This document shows positions 1 through 11,320 of a stretch of DNA of 64,000 nucleotides, one piece after another. This stretch comes from Paralvinella palmiformis (lineage: Eukaryota > Annelida > Polychaeta > Terebellida > Alvinellidae), in NCBI GenBank assembly GCA_025642065.1, contig JAODUP010000525.1, forward strand, positions 62,001 through 126,000, given 5' to 3'. The position numbers and the translations under genes were made by a program. Positions within the stretch are counted from its first letter, which is position 1. Each line of letters starts with the position of its first letter. The notes under the pieces were generated by a model. It did no database searches. It had not been told where the DNA came from and worked only from the letters and a program-made list of their open reading frames with translations.

Positions 1-664
1 TTTTTTATCAGCTTGTTTCAAACAGAACATAATCATCGGCCCCGTTATTGATTTTTCAGTTATGGTTGATAACAGTTCTTGAAGTTGATCCACCCATTTC
101 TTAAAATCTCAAGTAGGCAGCGCTAATAAATTAAAGGATCTTGTTCGGAGAATTGGTGATTATCCTCTTGACATCAAACGTAGAAGCTTCAGAATATATC
201 TCGAGCAATGTTATCATACAGTTTATAACCACATGCATTGTTGTAATCCTGCTATTAATTGGTGGAATCACAAATAATTTAATTCCGTGTGATGGTTGCT
301 TTCCTCCTACTACGTTAATCACTGTCAATTAGTTTCCCAGTAAGAGTTTACTTTGATATTCTACAGCCAGATGATTGTTGAACCAGTTGTCTTAGTTCCT
401 ACTTTGTGATAAACTGCGATTTACTTTTAATCTTCAGATATTACTAAGTATATAATGTTCCCTTCTTTGTGAGCTGACCTATTAACATCCACATTAATCT
501 ATAATCAGGGAAGACCAATGAATTATATAACTAAGCGCATTATCCTCACGAAATTGTAAATCACCAGTTATTACCACATCACATGTCATACGTTTTTTCT
601 CATTCCCAATAATAATAGTTTCTATGTTATTTTGTTATAAAATAGAAATTCAATGTAAGTACTC

Positions 665-668
<4 letters not shown>
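1..668. other. AT-rich non-coding DNA
   Basis: No coding signal or recognisable repeat was seen. The two short open frames near 131-332 overlap each other on opposite strands and show no domain. Confidence 0.5.

Positions 669-749
<81 letters not shown>
669..749. repeat. (TA)n microsatellite
   Basis: An uninterrupted TA dinucleotide run of about 80 bp. It produces spurious open frames of alternating Tyr-Ile on both strands. It is self-complementary and could extrude as a cruciform. Confidence 0.97.
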
Positions 750-752
<3 letters not shown>

Positions 753-1354
753 GATAAAACGACCAATGGGTATGGTACTTTTGTACAGAACATGATTAAA
801 TTCATAATCTGTCCGAATCATCTAATTATTGTGAGCTGACTGGTGTTAGTTCCTAGAATTGAATCAGTTAGTGCTGATATGCATATAATATATTCATAAA
901 GGAATCATCAACTTCTGATCTCAACAAGCATTTTGTTTTAAATTTGAATGTTCTTAATAAATTAATAAAATCAGAATTAATTGCTTAATTTTGGCTACTG
1001 GCCTTCACGCTAAGTCCAATGTGATCAGCAGTTACCTTGTGGCTGGCAGTAGTAATTTTAAAGAATTTACTATGCCTAATTGATTTATCCTAAGTTTTCT
1101 CCGTCATGTGGGACATGTCGGAACAGACTTTTTTTCATCATACTTCTATCACATTTGACTATAAAACATAATCAGGTACAGTTGACTGCTCTAAACAATC
1201 TATGAACTTATTACAAAATAATATTGATCAAATGCAACATGGGCGAATTGAAATTTTAATAGAAAGCTAAAACTTTGTATATGAATCTGAAGCTTGCAGA
1301 AACAAGATATAAATCTTAAACTGCACTAAACAATATCATTACAAGAAAAAACTT

Positions 1355-1500
1355 CCGGAAAGGCTGCCAAGTAAATATATTGTTAACCGGAAGGTTGTGG
1401 GTTTAATTCCCTATCAGCACTTTGTTTCTGGAATGAAGGCCTGGTGAAGGCGCCCGTCGGTAATGTAATCCAGGTGGCATCAGTACCGAGGATAAACAAG
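1355..1500 (+). repeat. possible degenerate tRNA-derived SINE
   Basis: The segment GGTTGTGGGTTTAATTCCC near 1391 resembles a pol III B box (GGTTCGANTCC). It is followed by a locally GC-richer stretch with CGCCCGTCGG, out of keeping with the AT-rich surroundings. No convincing A box is preserved. It could also be chance. Confidence 0.35.
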
Positions 1501-2066
1501 CTATTGACTTAACCTCTGTATCTCTTGTCCATAATATTTTATTTAAAAAAAAATATTGTAATACTTAAAAAAGAATTATATTCCGTGGTCTTTGAAAACG
1601 CTATCTTTGTCTTATGGATTTCACCATTCTCAGTGTTTAACTACGAAGGTGAATAGTTTTACTTTTAAAACCGGAAGTTTTCTATACAGCGAAAATAATT
1701 ATCACTGAACAGCTGTGCTTTATTTTTAAATTTGCATACGTACTCTAAGATTACGCATTGTTCCATTCAGGAGATTAATTATACGAATTGAGATTATGCA
1801 GATAATAATAATTCCCTTAATATTTGTTTATCTTTAACGAGCTTCAGTCAGAGATAATATGTTATTACGCAAGCACAACATACAATAATAAATAAGTATT
1901 AAGGTAAACATATTAACATATGTCAACACTTTTATATTAATTGAATGACTTATCACACTAGAAAAAATGTACTTTCTGCAACATTAACAACATAATCAAC
2001 ATATACTATTTAAAATATATTTGGGAATACAAGTGAGTATATTGAAGTATTATTCTATTAAAATAA

Positions 2067-2068
<2 letters not shown>
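1501..2068. other. AT-rich non-coding DNA
   Basis: Nothing recognised apart from scattered A/T runs. Confidence 0.5.

Positions 2069-2139
<71 letters not shown>
2069..2139. repeat. (AT)n microsatellite with short (AAT)n flank
   Basis: About 71 bp of pure AT, followed directly by a few AAT triplets to about 2150. The 110-residue minus-strand open frame across it is a repeat artefact. Confidence 0.96.
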
Positions 2140-2142
<3 letters not shown>

Positions 2143-2149
2143 ATAATAA

Positions 2150-4885
2150 TGAACAAAACAGAAACGATTGTGACATAGTAGACACGGTGTTCTTGTTTGA
2201 AGCAATTGTAATGATAATGCCAATTTCCCCAACGATACATGTATCATGGTGGGGAGTTGTTTTCATTACAAAATGATAAGGCATCTTCACAGATATATTG
2301 TATCCAAAGAGATTATTGTATAACCAAATACAAACCATATGATCTGCGAGCGGTTTTCATGTAGTTGACTCGCAGTCATATCTGAAATCAAGTGGGTGAT
2401 GATCTTGTAGACAAAAGCGGTTGAGGCTGTATTGGTTCATCTACATATTCTGTGACAGCTTAAAAACAAAACATTAACCTATATGATGATAAGTGTGAAT
2501 ATCTAGTAATTAAATCACATCCACCAAAACAAAGCACCCATTCCTTTTACATTACTGTTATATATCTATACTTCAATTGATAAAAACGCTATCTATATTG
2601 TGCCACTGAACGTGTAAAGCAACATATATTCTTATTGATCTGAAAATGATCTGCGGATATGAAAAACATCTTACATCGAACAAACCTGGGTATTTTTCAA
2701 AGCAGCCTGTACTATATACTAGGTCACTACTGCAAATACAGTTAAATATACGTGATGTATTAAATGAATTAAGGATATTTCCTAATTTACACAAAGGTGT
2801 AGTTATAAGTGACATTTTATTAAACAATAGAAACAGGTTAGCAATTTATGTGACACGTCTCCGAAGGGTTAATGCGACTCCACCCAAGTATAAAAGTGGT
2901 TGCTTAACCGCCTTGGACAGACAATAATACAGACAAAAAGAGAAACAGATAGGCCGAGAAACAGAAATGAAGACAAACAAACACAGAATTCCTATTTTCA
3001 ACCAGTGGAGGTAATTTATGTTCCATACTGATTACGTGTCTCAAGCCTAGAGAGAAGGATATCCTGGTTTTATTCCCTATACATTCCAGCCAATTAACAT
3101 CTACTGTTAGGACAACAACATCCATCAGTGTCGTCGTAAATCAACGTTATCAGCTCCATCACTAATCATATTAATCTAAATATAGAATTAACATCATCAG
3201 GGAAAAGGCAAGGAGAAATCTGTTAAATCAAAGAATGATGTCTTGGCCATTGCTCAAGTGCCTTTCCAATCATTGTTATTGTTTTGCTTTGATTAATTAC
3301 GATTGATTTTGATAGGTCTAAAAGACTGATCGATCGGGGTTAATGATGCACTGATGAAGGGACGTTAATTGTAATAACGCTTAGGAAAATTAAGTAACGT
3401 TACAGCACGCCTTAACAATATGTGGTAGATAATGGATGCCACGTGAATACGAAGATGGTGATCATCTGCCGGCAATTGATCTTTGCCGCAATGTGTTAAA
3501 TTACATGTATGTAATATGTTGAATCGAACTACCAATAGTTGCTATTACTTCGTACATAAAACCAACGAATTGCTAAAACATAACACGATCATATCTTGTT
3601 CAGGAACATATTATTAATGCGTAAAAGTAATATAGACATAATGTATTGGATGATACAAATAGAAATGGCCATAAAATCAATTATTATTGTTATACTACAT
3701 TAAAGTTCAAAACGTAATCCACATTAGTTTCTTATTGGAGAAAAATGTTAAATACTCACATCATTATTGAGCTGCTTCTAATGCGTACACTGATGATTTA
3801 TCGTTATGGATGTCTTTAGAATTATTACGAAATTCAGCAATTCCTTAATTAAGATTTCTTTTTAGGTTTCATTATAATATTACGAGCATGAGCAATGCCT
3901 GTCAAAACTAAGTAATTATATATAAGAATGCTAATAACATGGGAATTATATTAAGAATAGACATTAAAGTAAACACTAATCACATATTAAAATAGCCGTC
4001 ATTACTTACACGTATTCACATACATCTGGGACTTGATACGTTCTATTAATGTAGGAAAGTATTAACTTATGTCTATTGTTATGCCATTGTTCAAATGTCA
4101 AACAACTCATTATTCAAATAACGAGTACAAATCGATTATTATTATTATTTATACATCTTATTTGTGAAATTAAATCATGAAGGGGTTCTTCGTGTATTAA
4201 AATAACATTTTCAGAGAGTAACTTAGTATATAGAAAATAAACATAGATGTACGTCCAAATAAAAATAATTGATTTTTGTTGGTCATGTATTTGTGATTCA
4301 GCATATGATAAAAGATTTTGATATTAAATGTCAATTTTGTATTGCATAATTAATATGAATTTATCGTTAAAAGTGGATTTTCCAATATGTCTAATATTTA
4401 AGGTAATTGCGCTATAGCATAAATATGTGCTTTCCTAAAATAACAGGTGGAAGAAATATGATGCATTATTCTATTATTATTCTCATGTAATAGTTAATCG
4501 CACTATAAACTTTTGAATACAAGATTGTTAATATTGAAGAGCCTTAAAATATTTTCGCAACAATTTTCTACGAATCCCTACAAATCGTAATAACCCATTG
4601 ATAACCTTTCTGTATATTTCAGCATCTTCCTGAGAGATAGTTCTCTCTAACTTCTCAGAATGACAGATAGCATCCTTGATGTCACCTACTTCAGATGGTT
4701 AATCTGTATTATATGATGCTAGTTTGTATATGGATTCCACTTCCTATGACTACTGATGAGTTGCTAAAAGACGTGATAACTTCATGTCATGTATTTATTT
4801 CTCAGTGGCTATATAACATAATATGTAGTCCAACATATCTACTTTAAACTGCGTTTTTCTTTTCTTATTTAGTTTATTAGTACAA
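2150..4885. other. long AT-rich non-coding stretch
   Basis: No domain, RNA gene or clear repeat family was recognised. Open frames here (for example 2646-2927 plus and 2904-3125 minus) have no recognisable motif and biased composition. Confidence 0.5.
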
Positions 4886-4887
4886 AT

Positions 4888-5020
4888 AGTAGTAGTAGTA
4901 CTAGTACAGTAGCAGTAATAGCAAGAGTAGTAATATTAGTTATAATAGTAGTATTCTTAGTAATAGTAGTCATAGCAATATTAGTAGTAGTAGTCGTAGT
5001 AATTTTAGTATTAGTAATTC

Positions 5021-5065
<45 letters not shown>

Positions 5066-5106
5066 CAGCAGTAGTAGTAGTAATAGTTGTTATAGTAGTA
5101 GTAATA
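4888..5106. repeat. imperfect (AGT)n trinucleotide array
   Basis: About 220 bp of AGT/TAG triplets with many ATT, ATA and AGC variants and one purer core near 5022-5065. On the minus strand it reads as poly-Thr, which is an artefact. The scattered substitutions suggest an old array. Confidence 0.9.
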
Positions 5107-5463
5107 ATACTATCCATCAATTAAATGCTCTTGATTTTACTAAAACGTTTTTAATTTATTTCATCACAGTAGCTGTTACAAAGAACCAATTATAGAAAAT
5201 AAAACTAATAATTCAGTTCAGTCAAATGTAACTAAACTGCCAAATTGTCAAGGCTTTGTTTAAATACTGAACACCTTCGTGACAAGATGAATCTCTAGAA
5301 AATTAACATTCGAGCTACACATAGAGTATGGAATAAATTGTAGCAGATTACTGTTGGCGTTCTCTGGAAAGGCAAGACAGATGCTCTGATTGGAAGACAA
5401 GCTGGTGTTGTCTGGGTCTTGGCTATCAAAGTAAATTGCATAAGAAACATGGAAAGCCAGTGA

Positions 5464-5507
5464 TTAATCTCACTTTCTCTCAGTGTTAATCTCACTTTCT
5501 CTCAATG
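5464..5507. repeat. short tandem duplication (about 22 bp x 2)
   Basis: The unit TTAATCTCACTTTCTCTCA followed by a few bases occurs twice head to tail with one visible substitution (CAGTG versus CAATG). Confidence 0.85.
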
Positions 5508-5962
5508 AAGTTCTACCACTTTGTGTTAACGAAGTCGGATAGCTTATCAAACCTAGTTCAAGTTGTTCATGTTCAATGAACTATATAATTCAAATCATTG
5601 CACTATGCACAAATGCTACTTAAATTGAAGAAAACTATTAAACTCAATTTGTATAGTGTATAAATGCGTAAACGCAAGTTGCTATATGTGTAATTATCAT
5701 GTATTACCTGTATCATTTATTCACATCATCAAGTAATATGTCGGCTTCCAAAGACAAATTAAGTAAACACATTAAGGCTAGGACAGGTATTTCTGGAATC
5801 AGAGATAAAAATAATACTACAACATTATTAAGTTAACGATTGGGTTTTACTCAATCGTTGTATTTTTAACAATCTATATAGGAAACAAATAAGACACTGG
5901 GTATAAGGGATCATTTGTTTGAATTTAATTAATGTAGTGGCCTATTTAGGCAAACAATAATG

Positions 5963-5966
<4 letters not shown>
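5508..5966. other. AT-rich non-coding DNA
   Basis: Nothing recognised. Confidence 0.5.

Positions 5967-6045
<79 letters not shown>
5967..6045. repeat. (TA)n microsatellite
   Basis: A TA run with one phase break (TATTATAT near 6001). It directly abuts the tail end of the SINE at 6047. Confidence 0.95.
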
Positions 6046-6046
<1 letters not shown>

Positions 6047-6047
<1 letters not shown>

Positions 6048-6228
6048 TGATTATTGATGTTTTACGGCCACTTTTGTGAATAAGGTAGGCTAAATGGGCC
6101 GAGCGACTTCCAAAGGTAATGAGACGAAGCGAAAGACGAAACAACTTTCAGATATGCCCACGCAGGATTCGAACAGGGTGGTAGTGATCTGTGGTCCAGC
6201 ACGCTACCGCTAGACCACGGAGGCGCCC
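6047..6228 (-). repeat. tRNA-derived SINE, copy 1 (family S1)
   Basis: Read on the minus strand, the element begins GGCGCCTCCGTGGTCTAGCGG, a tRNA-like head with an A-box match (TGGTCTAGCGG). A B-box match GTTCGAATCC follows at about 6165-6174. The body then reads AAGTTGTTTCGTCTTTCGC, CATTACCTTTGGAAG and CATTTAGCCTACCTTATTC, ending near a GATTATTGATG tail. The same head, body and tail recur at 13868, 23568, 39641 and 60787, which defines a dispersed family. (TA)n tracts flank this copy on both sides. It is not called as a tRNA gene because no full cloverleaf is evident and a long non-tRNA body follows. Confidence 0.88.
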
Positions 6229-6229
6229 C

Positions 6230-6329
<100 letters not shown>

Positions 6330-6529
6330 TACACCGATTGAGTATTTGCCATTGTCTTCTAGTATTCTACTAATATTGAAACTAACAATGCCATTTCAAG
6401 CAACTTGTTGTATTATATCCTTTGCTTCATACCTTAGTAACTTCAATATTACAAAAATGTGTTTGAAATTCCATCTGATCATCTCATTCCATTAACGTGT
6501 AACCCTTCAAAAATGACAATATGAGGGTT

Positions 6530-6590
6530 TGACTGATTAACTGACTGACTGATTAACGGACCGACTGACTGACTGACTGACTGACTGTCT
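6530..6590. repeat. (GACT)n-rich tetranucleotide patch
   Basis: A degenerate run of GACT units (ACTGACTGACTGACTGACTG near 6565) with flanking variants. Confidence 0.8.
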
Positions 6591-6848
6591 TGTTCAGTCA
6601 TTTCCTAACTCACTAACTTTCCTATACATTCACTAAACATTGTTTGAGATATTCTGCCTCTCTTTGAAACCCTATTGTAGCTGTCAATCAGAAAATAGAT
6701 CAATATCAATCTAGTATTCTCTGGCACACAAAACCACAAGGAAAGTACACAAAGGTTAAATAATATTGATCTAATTACTTTTGGAGCAGTAAAAGTATAT
6801 GAATATAGATTATCTAATATTGGAAGCCTTATGACCATAATATCAATT

Positions 6849-6865
6849 ATATATATATATATATA
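6849..6865. repeat. short (AT)n
   Basis: A short AT run. Confidence 0.85.
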
Positions 6866-6917
6866 AATTATGAGTGAGTGCGTGCATGTGTGTTTTAGCA
6901 GAAGGCACAATTATTCT

Positions 6918-7560
6918 TAGAAGGCGTGGACCTGGAAACATACAGTCTCCACGCACAGAAAAAGGAACATCTCAACCGCAGCATAATATGCCTTGCGATA
7001 TTTGCTGGAGGGTCAAATACCTCATAAGCATACAAATCCAATAAATTCTATGACCTACTCGTCACTAACCCTTTATATAAAATATTAATAAATTGGTAAA
7101 AAGAAAACACCAACCTCAATCTCTGGCACGGGCAATGTGTGTTTTAGCTGTGTATAATAAGGCACAGGCACAGATAATCTCGAACCGGGAATTCAAACTC
7201 TGGACGTTTCTTCGGGAAACTGAATCCAGAGTGGCGACTTTTCTTGCTGAGACATGTGTAATATCTCACCTGTCCCTAAGCCGCCAAGCAAAAAGATAAA
7301 GCGAATCACCTACAGCCGTTAGATTACGGCAGCAGTGAGAATAGTTAGATTAATTATCTAAGCAGCCCTATTTTACAATTGCTGTATCTTTCTTCAAAGC
7401 AATACTATATAAACTATAACCCAATTGTCACTGTCTTCAAATGTCAGTTTTTACAACGGCCAGGGGTGCTAGTATTAAAAGTTTAAGGTGAATTGCTATT
7501 AAAAGACTGACATCTGCTGAAACAGACCGTTATAGCGCGTCTTAGTTTCGGTACTGTTAA
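6918..7560 (+). repeat. dispersed repeat family R2, copy 1
   Basis: Two blocks recur near the window's right end. Block A (GGACCTGGAAAC near 6929, then CTCAACCGCAGCATAATATG near 6973) matches 63600-63670. Block B (GAATTCAAACTCTGGACG near 7190, then AAGCGAATCACC, CAGCCGTTAG and ACTGACATCTGCTGAAACAG) matches about 62876-63250. The A-B order here is the reverse of that at the second locus. No reading frame or terminal repeat was found, so the class is unknown. The 68-residue open frame at 7093-7299 lies inside it and has no recognisable domain. Confidence 0.75.
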
Positions 7561-7609
7561 AACTATGTTAACCTTTTCAAACTTGACCTAATGTATATTA
7601 TTCAAAGCA

Positions 7610-7614
7610 TGTGT

Positions 7615-7695
<81 letters not shown>

Positions 7696-7818
7696 TGTGT
7701 GTATATGTATGTATGTATGTATGTGTGTGTGTGTATGTACGTATGTGTGTGTGTGTGTGTGTATATGTATGTATGTGTGTGTGTGTGTATGTGTGTGTGT
7801 GTGGGTGTGTGTGTGTGG
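7610..7818. repeat. (GT)n array with GTAT interruptions
   Basis: About 210 bp of GT repeats broken by ATGTATGTATGT blocks. Three overlapping 'Cys-Val' open frames across it are artefacts. Alternating purine-pyrimidine DNA of this type can adopt the Z form. Confidence 0.96.
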
Positions 7819-8770
7819 ATAGACAACTTAAAACAAATATGTGTATATTAATAGCGTCATCAATATTTCAGATATGACTGTAATACAGTCGTTTTCTGAT
7901 GAACACCGTTCAGATGTCTGTCATATTGATCTATCAATAGTTGTTTTTATGCCAGGTCCAATTTAGTTTTTGGACATGTATTATGTCAGAGCTAATATTT
8001 ATCTGCCGTATAAGTTGATGCAGCGCACATTTCTGAAACATGATCCGGACCGTCTGAAAATATAAACAAAATGATTTAGTTTTCTCCGACAAGAATGACT
8101 TGTTTTAACATTTACTTTAATAAATGTATTAATGGTCCACTCTAAATATAATTGGTTAAATGTATAGGGGGAGATAACTAGCCATTGTTGTCTCATTCAA
8201 TATACAGCACAATGTGTTTGTGAATATGAAGCCTTTTCTTTAATTATTTGTTATTCTCAATATATGAATATTCAGCGATGAGATAAAAATCAGCGTATTT
8301 AGCTATGAAGATTTTTAATTTGATGATCCTATTATCACAGCTCGTGTCTTTTTTTTCATACTGTGGGTAGCAATACTCATTAACTCTCGCTACAATATAA
8401 CTTAGTTAATAGTTAACCTGAGCTGTTCTAGCCAATTATTAAGCTAATGCCCTGCCATTGACTAAATGAGCGAATTATTTCCGTGACGTCCTTTTAAACA
8501 AATATTATTGAGACGGTGTCATTGCCTTTGAATATTACCTATTCATTACAATCTGCATCTTCCCTTTTCTTCTGTGAGACCTAGCCAATTATAAAACCAT
8601 AAACGTTCAGATTAAAAAAAGTATTTGTTGTATGATATTTTAAATAACTCCAAATAACATCTTCATGCTGATGATATAAAATACACCGATATGACGCATA
8701 ATAGAAAGTTTTGATGTTTACAACATTAAAGTTTGAACTTAATTCCTATCATTAGCATTGAGTAATTGTA
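7819..8770. other. AT-rich non-coding DNA
   Basis: Nothing recognised. A 65-residue minus-strand frame at 7999-8196 shows no known motif. Confidence 0.5.
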
Positions 8771-9282
8771 GTGAGTGAGTGAGTGAGTGAGTGAGTGAGT
8801 GAGTGAGTGAGTGAGTGAGTGAGTGAGTGAGTGAGTGAGTGAGTGAGTGAGTGAGTGTGTGTGTGAGTGAGTGAGTGGTGCGAGTGGTGGTAGTGTGAGT
8901 AGTGAGTGGTGAGTGAGTGGTGAGTGGTGGTGGGTGAGTGAGTGAGGTGAGTGGTGGTGAGTGAGTGAGTGGTGAGTGTGGTGAGTGGTGGTGAGGGTGG
9001 TGAGGGTGAGTGGTGGTGGTGGTGGTGAGTGGTGAGTGGTGAGTGAGTGAGTGGTGGTGGGTGAGTGGTGAGTGAGTGGTGAGTGTTGGGGGGGGTGGTG
9101 GTGGTGGTGGTGGTGGGTGGTGGTGGTGGTGAGTGGTTGGTGGTGGTGGTAGGTGAGTGAGTGAGTGGTGGTGGTGGGGGGTGGGTGGGTGGTGGTGGTG
9201 GGGGGTGGTGGTGGTGGTGGTGGTGGTGAGTGAGTGAGTGAGTGAGTGAGTGAGTGAGTGAGTGAGTGAGTGAGTGAGTGAG
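8771..9282. repeat. compound (GTGA)n / (GGT)n array, copy 1
   Basis: About 510 bp in three zones: a pure GTGA block (8771-8858), a mixed interior of GTGA and GGT units with G runs (GGGGGGG near 9089 and again near 9178-9204), and a second pure GTGA block (9229-9280). The plus strand is almost free of C, giving extreme GC skew. GGT clusters such as 9099-9130 supply many GG doublets able to stack as two-tier G-quadruplexes. The Ser-Leu-Thr-His open frames on the minus strand are artefacts. A near twin lies at 59386-59767. Confidence 0.95.
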
Positions 9283-11225
9283 ACACAACACAGAATGAAG
9301 CAGCAAGTGGCTGAGTGAGTAGCTGATCAGCTATTGAATAGCGAAAGTGTGCTCAGGTGCTAAACGTTAATATATTTATAACAGTTAAGTTATTAGGTCA
9401 ACGTGTGTAATATGAAAAGATGAACTTTTAAATACTGTAATAGCACCAGATAGCTAAGATTGCTCTACCATAGATGAGTTCATGAATAGTTGGATTTTCA
9501 TAATGTCCAATTACATCCAGAAAAAAAGATAGGACGTAAAATGGATATATATTATGTAAGATATATTTTCATTTATAATCATTTTTTTATTTTGTTCCTG
9601 TTAATTATTTTGTTCTATGGATTTTGTGCACCTATTTATCCGACTTTATTAATTATGCTTGCATTTTCTAAACGGGTTCTATCAAATACATATTTACTCT
9701 ACCCTATACATGTTAAAGTAGATTATTGAATTAAATGGTAAATCTGTTCTTGGCTTGTATGGTAAAATCTGCTTATTTCGGTTTCTCATATATTGCGATA
9801 CATGAATATTCAATAAATTTAGCTCAAGTATTGTTCTTAATAGTTATGCATCACCCAAAATCTGTTAAAAAATCAAACGTGAACAATGTTATTTAACTTA
9901 GAAATGGCCATTATATATTAGTTTTATCACAAGGATTTAAACACTACATTAATTAAAATAGCCTACTTTCATGTTTGAAAGATAATTTCTTCGAATTATA
10001 ACGAGGCAGATTCAATTTACATACAAAGATGGCGCTATTATTTTAGTTAACTGTTATGGGTGACTTCTGTATTTTGTAAACATACATTATGCTTCCGTCG
10101 TTGATTTTATATTGATGTTAATATTTTCAATATTGGTTTTGATAGTTGTCTCTACTTTGGAGGGTTCAAATGAAATCAGGTCATACAATTTAAGTACATA
10201 CAGTAAGTATTAAGGTTTGTCAGAGCAAAATGATAATACTATAAGAAACACAATGGCATAACTGCAACATCAATAATCATTCATATTATTAGATTCATAT
10301 TACTATTATTAAAATTATTATTATTATTATTATTATCCCTTAGTCAAAATGTCAAAGATATGAGTCCTGAGAGATATGCGTATATATACAGTTATTAATT
10401 AGCCACACTAACAACAGTAATATCAGAAAGGATGCCAAAACAGAAGCGATATGATGTCAGTTTTTGTTTTATCACAATACATTGAATCGGAAAATAAAAT
10501 TGGTGTCTCATTGGTCGCCATCTGTCAGAAGTAATGGATTATGATGACTTTGTTTACAGGATAATAAGTGACAACTAGAAATAATAAACAAAGTTTATGA
10601 CTAGCAGCCTGTAGATTGTCAACGTAATTACTTTATTTACAGCGTGGTCATTTTTCATTATTCCAGTGTTAAGTAAACCGTGACCAAAGGTAGACATTAT
10701 TTTATGTTTGTCTGTTTGACTATTTACATTTTATTCCTATGATCCATTCCACGTAAATATATAAAACTGAAATATATTTTTTTCTTAAATAATAAAGGTT
10801 GATATTATTATTATTATTATTATTACTATTTTTATTGCACTAATTATCTTTAATACTATCCTCTTGCATGTTCTCTCTTTAAAGCAAATTATTATAATTG
10901 TATTGTGTACTTATAAAATATACCTGTCCGTGTTTTTATTTGTGTTAGGAGATATCGTTGTTGGGAATGTGTACTTATGGGGTTTTTAGAAGTCATTTCA
11001 TTCTTCCTGATAAGCCACACACCCATCAGTAAACACGTATGAGAAGGAAATATAGATGTGTCCAAAATGGTAATTTATAAATAATTCGTTGTTTTTATCT
11101 TCTTATGCACGTTACCCACATTCTACCGAAATATGCAATTGTCGAGCAGCTTCAGTGACCACCGTAACGTCACTATAACTCAAGTAGGTGATGATAAATA
11201 TATGTTTGAGAGCTACATTAAATGT
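9283..11225. other. AT-rich non-coding DNA with two (ATT)n tracts
   Basis: It holds (ATT)n at 10314-10337 and 10803-10824 and no gene signal. The 79-residue frame at 9490-9729 is Ile/Phe/Leu-rich because of base composition and has no convincing start or domain. Confidence 0.5.
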
Positions 11226-11264
11226 GACACACGCACACGCACGCACGGACGCACACGCATAAAC

Positions 11265-11316
<52 letters not shown>
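11226..11316. repeat. (CACG)n patch followed by (TA)n
   Basis: An ACGC/ACAC run (11226-11260) is followed by about 50 bp of TA (11266-11316). Confidence 0.94.

Positions 11317-11320
<4 letters not shown>

Noticed and set aside
624..839. Tyr-Ile repeat open frames (also at 2006, 5929, 6191, 33957, 36899, 42353, 45896 and others)
   Set aside because: They are kept open only by (TA)n dinucleotide runs and have no other coding signal.
6155..6228. Genuine tRNA gene on the minus strand
   Set aside because: A and B boxes are present, but the stems do not pair well and the same head recurs with a long common body, so it is a SINE. The same reasoning applies at 23.6, 60.8 and 61.04 kb.
8726..9306. 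Two overlapping frames of about 185 codons on the minus strand, rich in Ser-Leu-Thr-His and Pro
   Set aside because: They are direct translations of the GTGA/GGT array in two frames. The twin array at 59294-59823 gives the same artefact.
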